DNA from: Xylaria sp. FL1777
Lineage: Eukaryota; Ascomycota; Sordariomycetes; Xylariales; Xylariaceae
Assembly: GCA_022578965.1 (NCBI GenBank)
Contig: MU400829.1
Location: 1-34,630 of the forward strand
Direction: 5' to 3'
Length of the DNA: 34,630 nt
The notes under the pieces were generated by a model. The model searched no databases. It saw only the letters and a list, made by a program, of their open reading frames with translations, and was not told where the DNA came from. A program made the position numbers and the translations under genes. Of the stretch, positions 12,337 to 24,535 are shown piece after piece; positions within the stretch are counted from its first letter, which is position 1, and each line of letters begins with the position of its first letter.

Positions 12337-12350
12337 TATAATATATTAAA
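12337..12350 (+). repeat. Target-site duplication, right side of SINE-like insertion
   Basis: Exact second copy of TATAATATATTAAA at 11589-11602, after the element's AT-rich tail. Confidence 0.85.
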
Positions 12351-12609
12351 TAAAATATTTATATAATATAATAATTAAAGTATTTATATATTTATGTTTA
12401 TGTTTATATATTAAGTTATGTTTGTTTTATACTATATTTATAGCAGATTTTATGTTTATATTTTTATTGCTATATGCTTTTTTTTCTTTTTTTTCTTTTT
12501 TTAGCTGCTGCTAATTATCTAGTTTTAGCTATACATTTTACTACTGCTAGTTTTTTACTTATTTTATATCTTTTTTGCTTTTTTTTTAATTATTATTTGT
12601 AATATAATT

Positions 12610-14165
12610 ATGCTATTTAAACTTATAGTAGTTAAAAGTAATATATATAAACGTAGTTATAATTAAAGCTATAGTTATAAATATAAACGCAAAAAATTAT
12701 TGCAACTTAATTTATGTTTAAATTTATTTAAAAATAAATTTAATTTTACTATAAAATAAAACTTTAATGAACTTTTTTATAAGAAATTTAATAGCTTTAA
12801 TAATAAAAACAATAATAAAAATAAAAATCTTATTAGTTTGCTTTTCTTTTAAAATAGCTTTAATTCTAATAAGGATTTAAATATTATTAAGCTTTTTATT
12901 AGTTAAAAAAAAAAGAATAAAAATAAAAATAAAAATAATTTAAACTTTATAAATTTAAATAAAGATTTAAATGCTTTTTTGCGTAATTTTAATATAAATA
13001 ACGCAAAAAATAAGTCTAATTTTAATATAAATCTTAAGGTTTTTATGCTAGCTAAATGTTAGCTTATTTTTAAAGTAACTTTTATTTATAAATTTTATAA
13101 GCAAACTATTAAAGCTAAAAACAAAAAGTATAAAATTATTAAAAAAATAATAGTTTTAAGTAGTTTGTTAGTATATTAGCTTTATTTTAAGCGTTTTAAA
13201 AAAGCATTTTAGCTAAAAAATAGCCTGCTTTTAAATATAATATATAAATTTAAAAATCTAGAAATAATAGCTTATATAAGCTATATAAATAGCTATATTT
13301 TATGCAAACTTATAAATTAATTTATATTTATTTTAAATTAGTTTTATTAATAAGTTAGCTATTTATTATATTATATTTTAATATAATGCGTATTTAAAAG
13401 TTATTAAACTAGTTTGTTTATTTTTTTGTTTTTAAAAAAAACAAAAATAAAAAAATTATTAAAAATAAAAATTGTACTATTATTTAAAAAACTTTAAACA
13501 ATTATTATATTAGCTTTGCAGCTATATAGTTTTGCTTTTTAAAGGCTTTTTTATGTTTATTATTAATTTATAAAGCTTAGTTTTAATTAATTAGCAAAAT
13601 TAATAACGTAAAAATAAGTTGTTTTATTTTTATTTTATATAAAGTTTAGCTAATAATTAATAATGTAAAAACATTATAATTAATATAAATACTTAGTAAT
13701 AAAACATAAATCTTTAGTTTGCTAAGCTATTAAGCTTTTTTATATAAGCGCTATAAATAGCTTTATTTAAACTAATTTTATAAGGTTTTTTAATATAATT
13801 AAAACTATTTTTAATATTAGCGTTATATTTGTTTTATTGCACTTAAAATATAAGTTATAAACTATAAATATATAGCTTAAAAAGCTGCTTTTATTTTTTT
13901 TAAGTAAAATATATACTAAGCTATATTAACTATTATTAATAGTTATAAATAAAAATATTTAATTAGCTTTTTTTAATATATAAATATTTTAAAGTTTAAT
14001 AATTAATAATTTAAAGCTTTTTTATAAAAATTTTATAACTTGTTTATAGTATTTTTATATATAGCTTATTAATAAAGCACAAATATTTTAAAACTTAAAG
14101 CAATAAATGCAATTTTTATTATATAATTAAAAACAAAAAAATAACTAATTAATATATATAACGCA
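12610..14165 (+). pseudogene. Antisense 3' reading frame of left Gypsy copy (unknown product, dead)
   Basis: Counterpart of the frame at 27080-28621 in the right copy, opposite in direction to this element's gag-pol. ATG at 12610 is kept, and a Lys/Asn/Ser-rich N-terminal part follows (KYKRKKLLQLNL-like near 12680). It has more stops than the right copy, all seen so far TAA or TAG. No family is recognised. It ends where the chromodomain part of pol begins on the other strand. Confidence 0.4.
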
Positions 14166-14200
14166 ATTAAGCTTTAGTTTATAGCTAAATTAATAATAAA

Positions 14201-17200
14201 TTAGTATTATTTTATTAGCTTAATAATTTTGCTTTTTTTTTGTAACTTAAGTGCTTTTTAAAGTTTTTAATTATTTTAAAAGCTATAATATTAATAATAA
14301 ATACTTATTAATTATATTTAATTAGCTAGCTTTTTTATTTAATAAAATAATATTTTTTTTTATTATAAGTTATTTTATTTACTATATTTTTAATTTTTAA
14401 TTTTTTTAATTTATTTTTAAAGTTTAATATAAGTAAACTATACTTATGTTTAGCTTTTTAAAGCTTAAGTAACTAAATTAAAAAAACAAAATAAAAGCAG
14501 CTATATTGTTTTAAAAAACTAATATAATATGCTTATAAACTAACTATAAAAAGAATTTAAAAAAGTTTAATAAACTTAAGCGTTAATTTTTTATTTTTAA
14601 ACTTAATATTTTTTATTAATAGTATTATTAAGTTTTTAGTTTTAAAAGTTATAAGTTTATGCTTATTATTATAATGTTTTATATATTTATTAATTATAAT
14701 TTGCTATTATTTTGTTATTTTATTTTTAATAGTTTATAATTTATTAAAACGTTTTTATATAGCTAAAATCTTTTTTAATATAAAGTTATTTTTAACAAAT
14801 AAACAAAATTTTAGCATATAATTATATAAAGCTTTAAAAAGTAATTGTTTAGTTATAAAATTAATAGTAAAATTTATAGCAAAAAAAGCTTAAAATAAAA
14901 GTTAAAGCTAATTAATTTGTTTGTTATTTATAAAGCATTTAAAATAGCTTTTAATTATTTAGTTTATTTGTTTTGTTTATTTATTAGTTTTAAAATAAAA
15001 TGTTATTAAAAGCTTTTGTTTAATTTTTAAGTAATAATATAAATTAAACTAAAATTAGCTAGTAAAAATAAAGCTTTTGTTAAAAATAATACTTTTTAAG
15101 CTATTATAAATATATTTAATTTTATAATAAAATAAAACTATTAGCTTAACTAAAGTTATAATAATATTAACTAAAAATAAATATATAAGTTTAGTAAATT
15201 TATTTATAATAATAAAAATAGTATTAATTGGTTTTTTTTTAAAGAAAGTTTTTAGTAAACTTATAATAAAGTTTATAAATAGCTTTTATATAAGTTTACT
15301 AAGTATTAGCAAAGCATTAAGTTTATTATATTTTTAGTAATATTTTGCGTTAGTTTTAAAGTAAATTATATAGCTTTATATATACTTTTTAATATTTAGT
15401 TTTATATTGCTTTAATAAAACTTTTATTATAGTAATTTTAAAGTATAGCTTTAGCTAAAATGTTTAGCTAAAGAATTATTATAATATAGCTTAATAAGTT
15501 AAAAATATATAGCTTTTTTAAAAGAAATATAAATTTTGTTTTTATAGCAAACTAAGGATTTTTTTATTAATTATTAAAGATTTATAGGCTTTTTTGCTTT
15601 TAATTGCTTTATAATTATATAGCACTTAGGGTTTTTTTTTTAAACCTTTTAAATAAGATTTTTTAGCTCTTTAATAGCCTTTAGATTTTTTAATTTCTTT
15701 AATTTTGCAGCTATTTATATATATAAACGCATAATTACTTAAATAAAAAAAGCTTTCTTAATAAATATAGCTTTAAAGTATAAAGCTTTAACTTAAATAC
15801 TAAAATATAAATTAAAAACTTTAATTTGTTATATTATTACAACTTTTTTTTTTAACGTTAAAAAATGTTAATATTATTAAATAAAATAGCTATATAATTA
15901 AAATAACATAAAAAAAAAATAGCTTTGTTTTTTTTGCTTGCTTAATATTTAATAATAAAGTTAAAAAAAGCTAATAATAAACATTAATAAGTTTGCTTTT
16001 TATTAAGCTTTAGTGTTTTTATAAATGCTTAAAGATTTATATAATTAGTTAATACTTTAATTAATAAATTGCTTTTTTATAAATAATGCTATTAATGCTT
16101 AAAGTAATTTATTATTGCAAATATTTTTTAGTTAAGCATATTATATTATATTTTTTTTTTAAATAGCTTTTAAAAATAAAACATAACTAGTTTAAAAATG
16201 CTTTAATTATTTTGCTAAAATAGATTTTTTACAAAAGCTACTTTAAAGAAATTAGTTTTTAGTAATATTTGTTTTTTAAAGTTAAAATATATAAAACAAA
16301 TAGCTTGCTTAAATATATTCTAAAGGTTTTTAAAAGCTTTTTTTTTAAAACTATTTAAAAAAATTTAACTTTTTTTTATTTTTATTATGTTTTTTTTTAA
16401 ATACTTAAACAAAAGCATAATAATATAAAAATACTTATTTATAAAACAGCAATAAAAGTTATAAAACTTTAAAAATTATTATAGCGCTTAATAAATATTT
16501 AATATAAGCTATTATTAAATAATGTTTATATATAAAAAGTTTATTTTAATTTTTTAGCTAAAAATAATATAACTTAAAAATTTAATTTTTTTTTAATAAA
16601 ATTAGCATTTAAATAACTTAACGTATAGCTTTGCTTTTTATAACCTTTTAATAATGTTTTAAATATGTTTTATATAAAAATCTTAATTTAAAAAAAAAAT
16701 AAGCATATTATTAAAATATATAATATAAAATATATTTATTACATTATTAAGTATTTTTTATATATAACTTTAAAAAGTAGCAAAAACATTTAATAAACTT
16801 ATAAATATAACTAAAAATTTATAGTAGCTATAATATATATAAAATGTTATTTTTTTTTATTTTTTTTTTAAATATATAAGCAATAATAAGCATTTTTAAA
16901 GTTAATTTTACTAAAGATTTTAGCTTTTAAGATTTTATTAAGTAGCTTTAAAATAAGTAATAAAATATAGCAATTTTTATATATAACTTAATTAAGTTTT
17001 TTATAGTTTATATATAAACATAAGCTTTTATTTTTTTTAAGTATAAAAAGAATTAAAGCGCTAATAAAGCTAATAAACTTTTTAATTTTTTTAGCTTTTA
17101 ATATTTTATTAAGCTATTTTTATAGTTTTTTTAGCTTATTTTAAGCTAATAAATATATAAAGAAATAAAATATAACTATGTTTTCTTTTAATTTAATAGC

Positions 17201-17957
17201 AAGGTTTCTTTGTTTTAATTATAGTAATATATTTGTTTTGCTAGTATTAAAAAACTTAAATAAATTATAAAACTTTTTTAAAATTGCTATAAAATTAAAG
17301 TAACTAAGGCTTTTTTTTAATTTTTTAAGCTATATAAGTTTAAATAGTTAAATAATAGCATAATAATAAGCCTAATTTTAGTAAGCTTTTATAAACTTAA
17401 TTAAGCTAAATATTTTTACTTAAAAATAATATAATTTAAAAAACCATTAATTAATGCTTAAATTTAATATAATTTCTTTATTTTTTAAAGTGGTTTAAAA
17501 TAATAAAAAAAAGCTGCTTTTAAAGCAATAATTGCAGTTAATAGCTATATATATATGCTTAATTTTGCAAGTAATACTACAATTATTAGTTAATTTACAA
17601 ATAATTTAATAAGCTTTATAAATAAAAAATTCACTTTTAGTAACATACTATAATATAAATATATAAAAGAATGCTTGCTATAATTTATAATAAAAAGCAA
17701 AAATAAAACTAATATAATTATATTTACTATATAAATTAAGATTAATATAAGTTTTAATAAATAGTTTTATAAAGCTAACAAAATAAATAGTATAAAAAGT
17801 ATAAAAACAGCATAAAATAAGTATATAAAGTAATAATTTTAGCTTAAAACTTATAGCTAATATAGTTAATATTAAGCTTAATACTTGTTTTTTAAGTTAT
17901 AATACTATAGTTTTTATAATAAAAGTATATAAAACTTTAATTGTTATTTTTAGTTTT
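14201..17957 (-). pseudogene. pol: Gypsy pol (PR-RT-RNase H-IN-chromodomain), left copy, dead
   Basis: Reverse complement of the right-copy pol at 23282-27040. Corresponding parts, by collinearity: protease about 17735, RT active site 16707-16718, integrase core about 14950-15270, chromodomain about 14215-14398. The RT motif that reads YFDN in the right copy reads YFNN here, so both catalytic aspartates are replaced by Asn through G-to-A changes. The chromodomain start, aligned at 14349-14400, carries extra C-to-T changes against the right copy. No product is possible, given dozens of TAA/TAG codons. There is no large gap relative to the right copy in this part. Confidence 0.85.
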
Positions 17958-19619
17958 TTTTATTTATGTTTTAGTTTTTATTTATTTAAATTTTTTAAAT
18001 AGTTTGTTTTTAAGTAATATTACTATTATAGCTAGTATAACTACTAAATTTATTGTTTTTACTATTACTATTATTATTATTACTTTTAAGCTAAAAGTAA
18101 TTAAAAGCAATATAGTTAAGTTATTTATAGCTATAATAAGTAAAATTTTTATAAAAGTTTAAATTTAAACTACTTTTATTGTTATTTTAAAGTTAATTTA
18201 AAGAAGTTTTAAAAGTATAATAGTTTTTTAAAGTATAAGTGTTATTATTATTTTAGTTATTTATATATTCTTGGTTTTAATACTAGTTATAACTTTTATT
18301 ATTGTTGTTTTTATAGTATTAGTTTTAGTTTTTATAGCTATTATTGCTTTTATAAAGTCTTTAGTTATTATTATTGTAGTTATTATTATAGTTATTGCTT
18401 TTATAATAATAGTTTTAATTATTAAAACTAGTATTATTATTTTTGTAACTAGTGTTAGTATACTAATTACTAGTTTAGTTTTGCTTAATATTTAAAGTTA
18501 ATTTATTAGTAGTTTAAATAATATTTAACTCCGGTTTTTTTTAATTATAGTTTAAGCGTTGTTTTTTAGTTATTAGTTTTTAGCGTTATTATATAGCATT
18601 AATTATATTAGCTTATATAATTAGCAGTAAATTATAATAGTTTATTAACTTTTGCTAAAGTAATACATTTAGTTTTTAATAATATAACAAGGCTTTTTTG
18701 CTTTTGTTTTAATAAACATTTTAAAGTTTAATGCTAATAAAGTATTAATTAAACAGTTTTAAGTTTTAATTAGCTTATTAACTTGCTTATTTTAGTTATA
18801 TGCTTATATTAGCTTATAAAAAAGCAAACTACTTAAGCAAAGTTTTAGTTTAGTTTAAAAACACTTTTTAGTTAGTTTTAAATCGTTTTTTTTCTAGGGT
18901 TAATAATTTTTTACAATATTAATTAATAAGCATTTTTATAGTTCTAGTTTATATTATTATACGCGTATAAGATTTTATTTTTATTATAACAGAATTTTTA
19001 ATTAGCTTTTTTAAAAATAGTTTAAAGTTTTTTTATTTACTTTAATTAGCGTTAATAAGTAAATTTTATATTAAGAAAATTATAGTTAAACTTTAATAGT
19101 TAGCTAAAATTAGCATTTTTAAATAAGTAGCGTTATTTATAATATAAGCAATTTTAATATAATTAATATTTAGGTTTTCTTTAATTATGCTTTTTATTAA
19201 AGCTAAAAAATAAAAGGTTATTATTACTGCTAAAATTCTTATGTTTTTGCTTTTAACTTAAGTTGCAAGGTTACTTTTTAAGGTTAATAAAATTCTCTTG
19301 TTTTTTTAGAAATATTGTTTTTTTGTTTTTTTGTTTACTTGATTATAAAGTGGAAGTAATATAAGCTATCTTTAATTTTAAAGCAACTTGTTTGCTTTTA
19401 TTTTTTTTTTGCGCAATTTGCTTTTTTAACTTTTTAATTTTAGCTAAAAGCTATGCAATCTATGTTTATAATAGTTATATATTAGCACTTAAAGCACTAA
19501 GTAATTATTGTTTGCTTAAGCTTAGTTCTAAAAATAATTTAGGCTAAGTTTATTTTTAATTTATTATTAAAGTTTATTTTAAAAAAAAGCTATTAAAAAT
19601 AGCATTAACTTATGTAGTT
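17939..19619 (-). pseudogene. gag: Gypsy gag, left copy, dead
   Basis: Reverse complement of the right-copy gag. The CCHC zinc knuckle lies at about 18095-18136. By alignment with the right copy all four ligand positions are Tyr here (Cys-to-Tyr and His-to-Tyr, each one transition), whereas the right copy keeps two Cys. The Asn/Ser-rich region just upstream of the knuckle is preserved as a repeat-like AAT/AGC pattern, which on the plus strand leaves two open but meaningless frames at 17941-18162 and 18271-18495. Confidence 0.8.
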
Positions 19620-19689
19620 AGTTAATATTTAGCTATTTTGTTATATAATAAAGTATTATAAGTAACTTTATTTTAAAAAGCTTTAAAAT

Positions 19690-19882
19690 TATTACAGGAA
19701 ATATAAAGCATTAAAGGTTAAATATAATAGTTAATATATTTCTAGTTTTATAGTAAATATTTAATAAAACTAAAGCTTAAAAAAAAAAGAAAACTTTTAT
19801 AAAATAAGTATAAAAAAAATATCTTATATATATATATAACTTGTAATATATGCTAAAGTACTTAAGTAGTTTAGTTATAACA
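19690..19882 (-). repeat. 5' LTR of left Gypsy copy
   Basis: 193 bp. On the minus strand it begins TGTTATAAC at 19882 and ends TTCCTGTAATA at 19690; the terminal CA has become TA. Its length equals both right-copy LTRs. It faces the right copy's 5' LTR across a 1,474-bp spacer. Confidence 0.93.
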
Positions 19883-19887
19883 AAAAA

Positions 19888-21351
19888 AGCTAATATAAAA
19901 AGCATTTATTATTTATAATTATATATATTACTTGCTTTTATTTAAGCAGCTATTATAGCTAAAATAAAAAATGTAGTTTTTTAATTTTGATATATTATTA
20001 TAAGTTATTTATTATAGTTTTAATAATTTAAAATAATATAAAATAAAATATTATAAACTTAATATACTTTAAATATTTTTTTTTATTTTTATAAATAGTA
20101 AAAGTTTATAAAATATAACTAATATTATTTTATAGTTATATAATATTTTAAAATAAAGCAAACCTTTTTAAATATAATAATTTAAATAAAAAATAAACAG
20201 TATAAACTAATAAATAATTAATTGCTTTATTTATATAAGCTAAAGTTAACATTAAATAAAAAAAAGCCATTTTTTTTTAAAAAAAATAGTAGTATATTAT
20301 TATAACTGCATAAATAAGCTAAATATATTTAAACTAATAATTATAAAACAATTAATTAAAATTTGCATAATATTTTTATAACTTATGTTAAAATTTTAAA
20401 TATTATTTTTAAAATTAAAATTATTATATATAAATATAATATTTAGGTTATAAGTAATATACTTTAAATTAAACTATATATTTATTAATTTAAATATTAA
20501 TGTATTAATTAATTAGTTATTATATATATAACTTTATTTAGCTATTTTATTTAGCTGTTTTAAAATAAATTTATAGCTAATATATACTTTAAATTAAATA
20601 AAAATATTAATTACTTAAGTTTATATTTTATTACTATAAAAGTAAATACTAATAAATTATTATAAAAAATTGCTTATTAAAAGTGCATATATACTTAATA
20701 ATAAAGCTATAATTACATATATTTTAACAATATAAAAAAATAGCACATTAGCTTTAATTGCGTTATAAAATTTATGCTTAGTTTGCTAATTTATAAAAAT
20801 ACTTAAAAAAAAAGCAGTAAAACATAAAAATACGTTTTAAATTTAAAACTAAAAAAAATAAAATAACTTTTCGATTTATTATATATTATAAACATTTTTA
20901 ATTTAATAAAGCCTTTTATTAAAAGCTTTAAATGCTTTAAAATTAAATGTAATAAAAGTTAATTATTTAAATAAAATAAAAAGCTTGTTTTAAAATGCAA
21001 AAATATTAGCAATATTATAACTTATATTGTTTTTTTTAAATTTTATTTAAATATTAGCTTTTTAAAAACGCTATTAAACTTTAAAGTTTTTTAATATATT
21101 AATTATTTTACGCATTTATAGCTTTAACTAGTTATTAATTATAGTTTGCAATAAAAGCTATTTTTTTAAAAACTAACAAAAATTATAGCCTTAATTATAA
21201 TTATAATGCTAGCATTTTTGCATGTTTATTATGATTTATTATTAACGTACAAAATTTAATTTCTTGTTTAAATTATTGCTTTTATAATTAAAATATCTTT
21301 TAAATTAAAAGCAATAAAAGTAATATTAAAAAAGTTAATTAATTTAAATAT
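19888..21351. other. AT-rich spacer between the head-to-head Gypsy copies
   Basis: About 1.46 kb with no recognised gene or element. Both Gypsy 5' LTRs border it, so LTR transcription would run outward from it in both directions. Less altered words such as GTTTATTATGATT (near 21226) occur near the right end. It could be a remnant of an older insertion, but I find no boundaries. Confidence 0.55.
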
Positions 21352-21356
21352 AAAAG
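21352..21356 (+). repeat. Target-site duplication, left side of right Gypsy copy
   Basis: AAAAG stands directly before the 5' LTR and AAAAA directly after the 3' LTR (29217-29221). The single G/A difference is a RIP-type transition, so a 5-bp duplication is likely, though A-rich context makes it weak. Confidence 0.55.
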
Positions 21357-21549
21357 TGTTATGATTAGGCTACTTAGGTACTTTAGCACATGTTATAGGT
21401 TATATGTATATATGGGATATTTTTTTTATACCTATTTTATAGGAGTTTTCTCTTTTTTTTAAGCTTTAGTTTTGTTAGATACTTATTATAAAACTAGAGA
21501 TATATTAATTATTATACTTAACTTTTAATGCTTTATACTTCTTGTAATA
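21357..21549 (+). repeat. 5' LTR of right Gypsy copy
   Basis: 193 bp starting TGTTATGATTAGGC and ending CTTCTTGTAATA. Against the 3' LTR of the same element (29024-29216) there are roughly two dozen differences, all transitions and in both directions, with no indel. Each LTR was therefore mutated separately after insertion. Confidence 0.95.
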
Positions 21550-21620
21550 ATTTTAAAGCTTTTTAAAATAAGGTTACTTATAATACTTTGTTATACTACG
21601 GAATAGCTAAATACTAACTA

Positions 21621-23330
21621 ACTATACGAGCTAGTGCTATTTTTAATAGCTTTTTTTTAGGATAAACTTTAATAATAAACTAAGGATAAACTTAGTACGA
21701 ATTATTCCTAGAACTAAGCTTAAGCAGACAATAATTACTTAGTGCTTTAGGTATTAATACTTAACTGTTATAAACATAGATTGTATAGCTTTTAGCTAAA
21801 ATTGAAAAGCTAGAGTAGCAAGTTGTGTAAAAAAAAGATAAAGGCAAATAAGTTGCTTTAAAATTGAAAACAGCTTGTATTACTTCTATTTTATAATTGA
21901 GTAAACGAAAGAACTAAAGAACGATATTTTTAGAAAAACAGGAGAACTTTTTAAACCTTAAAAAACGATTTTGTAACTTAAGTCGAAAACAAAGACATAA
22001 GGATCTTAGTAATAATAATAATTTTTTATTTTTTAGCTTTAATAAAAAACATAATTAAGAAAAACTTAAATACTAATTACGTTAAAATTGCTTATACTAC
22101 TATTAGTGCTACTTATCCGAAAATGTTAATTTTAGCTAACTATTAAAGTTTAACTATAACTTTTTTAGTATAAAATTTACTTATTAATGCTAGCTAAAGT
22201 AAATAAAAGAACTTTAGACTATTTTTAAAGAAACTAATCGGAAATTCTGTTGCAATAAAAACAAGATTTTATACGTGCATAGCAATATAAACTAGAACTG
22301 TAAAAATGCTTATTAATTAGTATTACAGAAATTATTAACTCTAGAAAAAAAACAATTTAAGACTAACTAAAAAGTATTTTTAGACTAAACTAAAACTTTG
22401 CTTAAGCAGTTTGCTTTTTTATAAGCTAGCATAAGCATATAATTAAAACAAGCAAGTTAACAAGCTAACTAGGACTTAAAACTGTTTGATTAATATTTTG
22501 CTAGCATTAAACTTTAGAATATTTATTAAAACAAAAGTAAAAAAGCCTTGTTATACTACTGAAAACTAGGTGTACTACTTTAGCGAGAGCTAATAAATTA
22601 TTATAACTTACTGCTAATTATACAAGCTAACATAGTTAATACTATATAATAACGCTAAGAACTAATAACTAAAGAACAACGTTTAAACTGCAATAAAAAA
22701 AAACTAGAGTTAAATGTTACCTGAATTACTAATGGATTAACTTTAAATATTAAGCGAAACTAAACTAGTAATTAGCATATTAATACTAGCTGCAAAAATA
22801 ACAATACTAGTTTTAACAGTTAGAACTATTTTTACAGAAGCAATAATTATAATAATAGCTGCAATAATAATAACTAAGGATTTTATAAAGGTAATAATAG
22901 CTATAAAAGCTAGAACTAATATTATAAAAGCAATAATAATAAAAGTTATAGCTAGTACTAAAACTAAAAATATATAAACAACCGAAGTAATACTAATAAT
23001 ACTTATACTTTAGAGAACCGTTATACTTTTAGAACTTTTTTAAATTAACTTTAAAACAACAATAAAAGTAGTTCGAATTTAAACTTCTATAAAAACTTTA
23101 CTTGCTATAGCTATAAATAACTTAGTTATATTACTTTTAATTGCCTTTAGCTTAAAGGTAATAATAACAATAGTAATAATAAAAACAATAAATCCGGTAG
23201 CTATACTAGCTATAATAGTAATACTACTTAAAAACAAACTATTTAAAAAATCTAAGTAAATAAAAACTGGAATATAAATAAAGAAAACTAAAAACAGCAA
23301 TTAAAGTTTTATATATTTTTTTTATAAAAG
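21621..23330 (+). pseudogene. gag: Gypsy gag, right copy, dead
   Basis: Capsid/nucleocapsid polyprotein of the retrotransposon, about 550 codons, read in the frame whose codons start at positions divisible by 3. In order: an N-terminal coiled-coil-like stretch (LLAKIEKLE near 21790-21815); a capsid-like part (DQYFASIKLQN-type sequence near 22468-22500, with TAA where Gln would be); an Asn/Ser/Tyr-rich linker (22790-23010); and a zinc knuckle at 23103-23144. The knuckle has the spacing C-x2-C-x4-H-x4-C, but reads C, Y, Y, C, so the second Cys and the His have become Tyr through single G-to-A or C-to-T changes. The start codon is uncertain; 21621 only marks where the frame becomes readable. Pol follows in the -1 frame, with a short overlap. 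Confidence 0.82.
23103..23144 (+). other. CCHC zinc-knuckle relic in gag
   Basis: Reads CYSYK*LSYITFNC, with the nucleocapsid spacing kept exactly and ligands 2 and 3 changed to Tyr. It binds RNA in functional Gypsy gags. It anchors the gag frame. Confidence 0.85.
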
Positions 23331-24523
23331 CTATAGTACTACAACTTAAAAAACAAGTAATAAGCTTAGTACTAACTATACTAGCTATAAGTTTTAAGCT
23401 AAAGTTACTACTTTATATACTTATTTTATGTTGTTTTTATACTTTTTGCACTATTTATTTTGTTAGCTTTATAAAACTATTTATTAAAACCTATGTTAAT
23501 TTTGATTTATGCGCTAAATGTAATTATATTAGTTTTACTTTTGCTTTTTATTATAAATTGCAGCAAGCATTTTTTTGTATACCTGTATTATAGCATGCTG
23601 CTAAAAGTAGATTTTTTACTTATAGAGCTTATTAAGTTGTTTGCGAATTAACTAATAGTTATAGTGTTACTTGCAGAATTAAGCGTGCATATATAGCTAT
23701 TAACTGCGATTATTGCTTTAAAAGTAGCTTTTTTTTACTATTTTAAACTACTTTAAAAAATAAAGGAATTATATTAAATTTGGGCATTAATTAATGGTTT
23801 TTTAGATTATGCTGCTTTTAAGTAAAAGTATTTAGCTTAACTAGGTTTGCAAAAGCTTGCTAAAACTAGGCTTGCTATTATGCTATTATTTAATTACTTA
23901 AACTTATATAGCTTAAAAAGTTAAAAGAAAGCTTTAGTTATTTCGATTTTATAGCAATTTTAAAAGAGTTTTATGACTTATTTAAGTTTTTTAATATTAG
24001 TAAAGCAGATATATTGCTATAATTAAAGCAAAGAAACCTTGCTATTAAGCTAAAAGAAAACGCAGTTGTACTTTATTTTTTTATATATTTATTAGCTTAA
24101 AATAAGCTAAAAAAACTACAAAAATAGCTTAATAAAATGTTAAAAGTAGAGAAAATTAAAAAGTTTATTAGTTTTGCTAGCGCTTTAATTCTTTTTGTAT
24201 TTAAAAAAAATAAAAGCTTATGTTTATGTATAAACTATAAAAAACTTAATTAGGTTATGCGTAAGAATTAATATATTTTATTATTTATTTTAGAGCTGCT
24301 TAATAAAATTTTAAAAGCTAAGATCTTTAGTAAAATTAACTTTAAAGATGCTTATTATTGCTTATGCATTTAAAAAAGAAATAAATAAAAAATAGCGTTT
24401 TATATATGCTATAGCTACTATAAATTTCTAGTTATGCTTATAGGTCTATTAAATGCTTTTGCTACTTTTTAAAGTTATATATAAAAAGCATTTAACAATA
24501 TAATAAATATATTTTGTATTGCA

Positions 24524-24535
24524 TATTTTGATAAT
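24524..24535 (+). other. Reverse-transcriptase active site, mutated (YFDN)
   Basis: Position of the YxDD box, in context IAYFDNMLIF, matching the family's VYLDDILIFS. The second Asp codon GAT is AAT, a TpG-to-TpA change typical of RIP. Without it the polymerase is dead. Confidence 0.9.

Larger units (their letters stand above)
11280..19882 (-). mobile_element. Ty3/Gypsy chromovirus, left copy, complete but heavily RIP-altered
   Basis: Full-length LTR retrotransposon on the minus strand: 5' LTR 19690-19882, gag, pol, an oppositely oriented 3' reading frame, polypurine tract near 11471-11487, 3' LTR 11280-11470. AAAAA flanks both sides (11275-11279 and 19883-19887) as a 5-bp target-site duplication, although in A-rich DNA this is weak by itself. 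It is collinear with the right copy at 21357-29216 (positions sum to about 41,240 over most of the length). It is 743 bp longer because a SINE-like element plus its duplication lies at 11603-12350. It is more mutated than the right copy: all four zinc-knuckle ligands and the RT aspartates are lost. Confidence 0.93.

Noticed and set aside
17941..18495. Hydrophobic open frames at 17941-18162 and 18271-18495 on the plus strand and 23079-23300 on the minus strand, looking like membrane proteins
   Set aside because: They are the complement of the Asn/Ser-rich and zinc-knuckle parts of gag. AAT/AGC-type codons read backwards give Ile/Val/Leu, which mimics a membrane protein.
21550..21580. Primer-binding site after the 5' LTR
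   Set aside because: The sequence ATTTTAAAGCTTTTTAAAAT gives no convincing complement to a known tRNA 3' end; mutation may have hidden it, so I do not annotate one.
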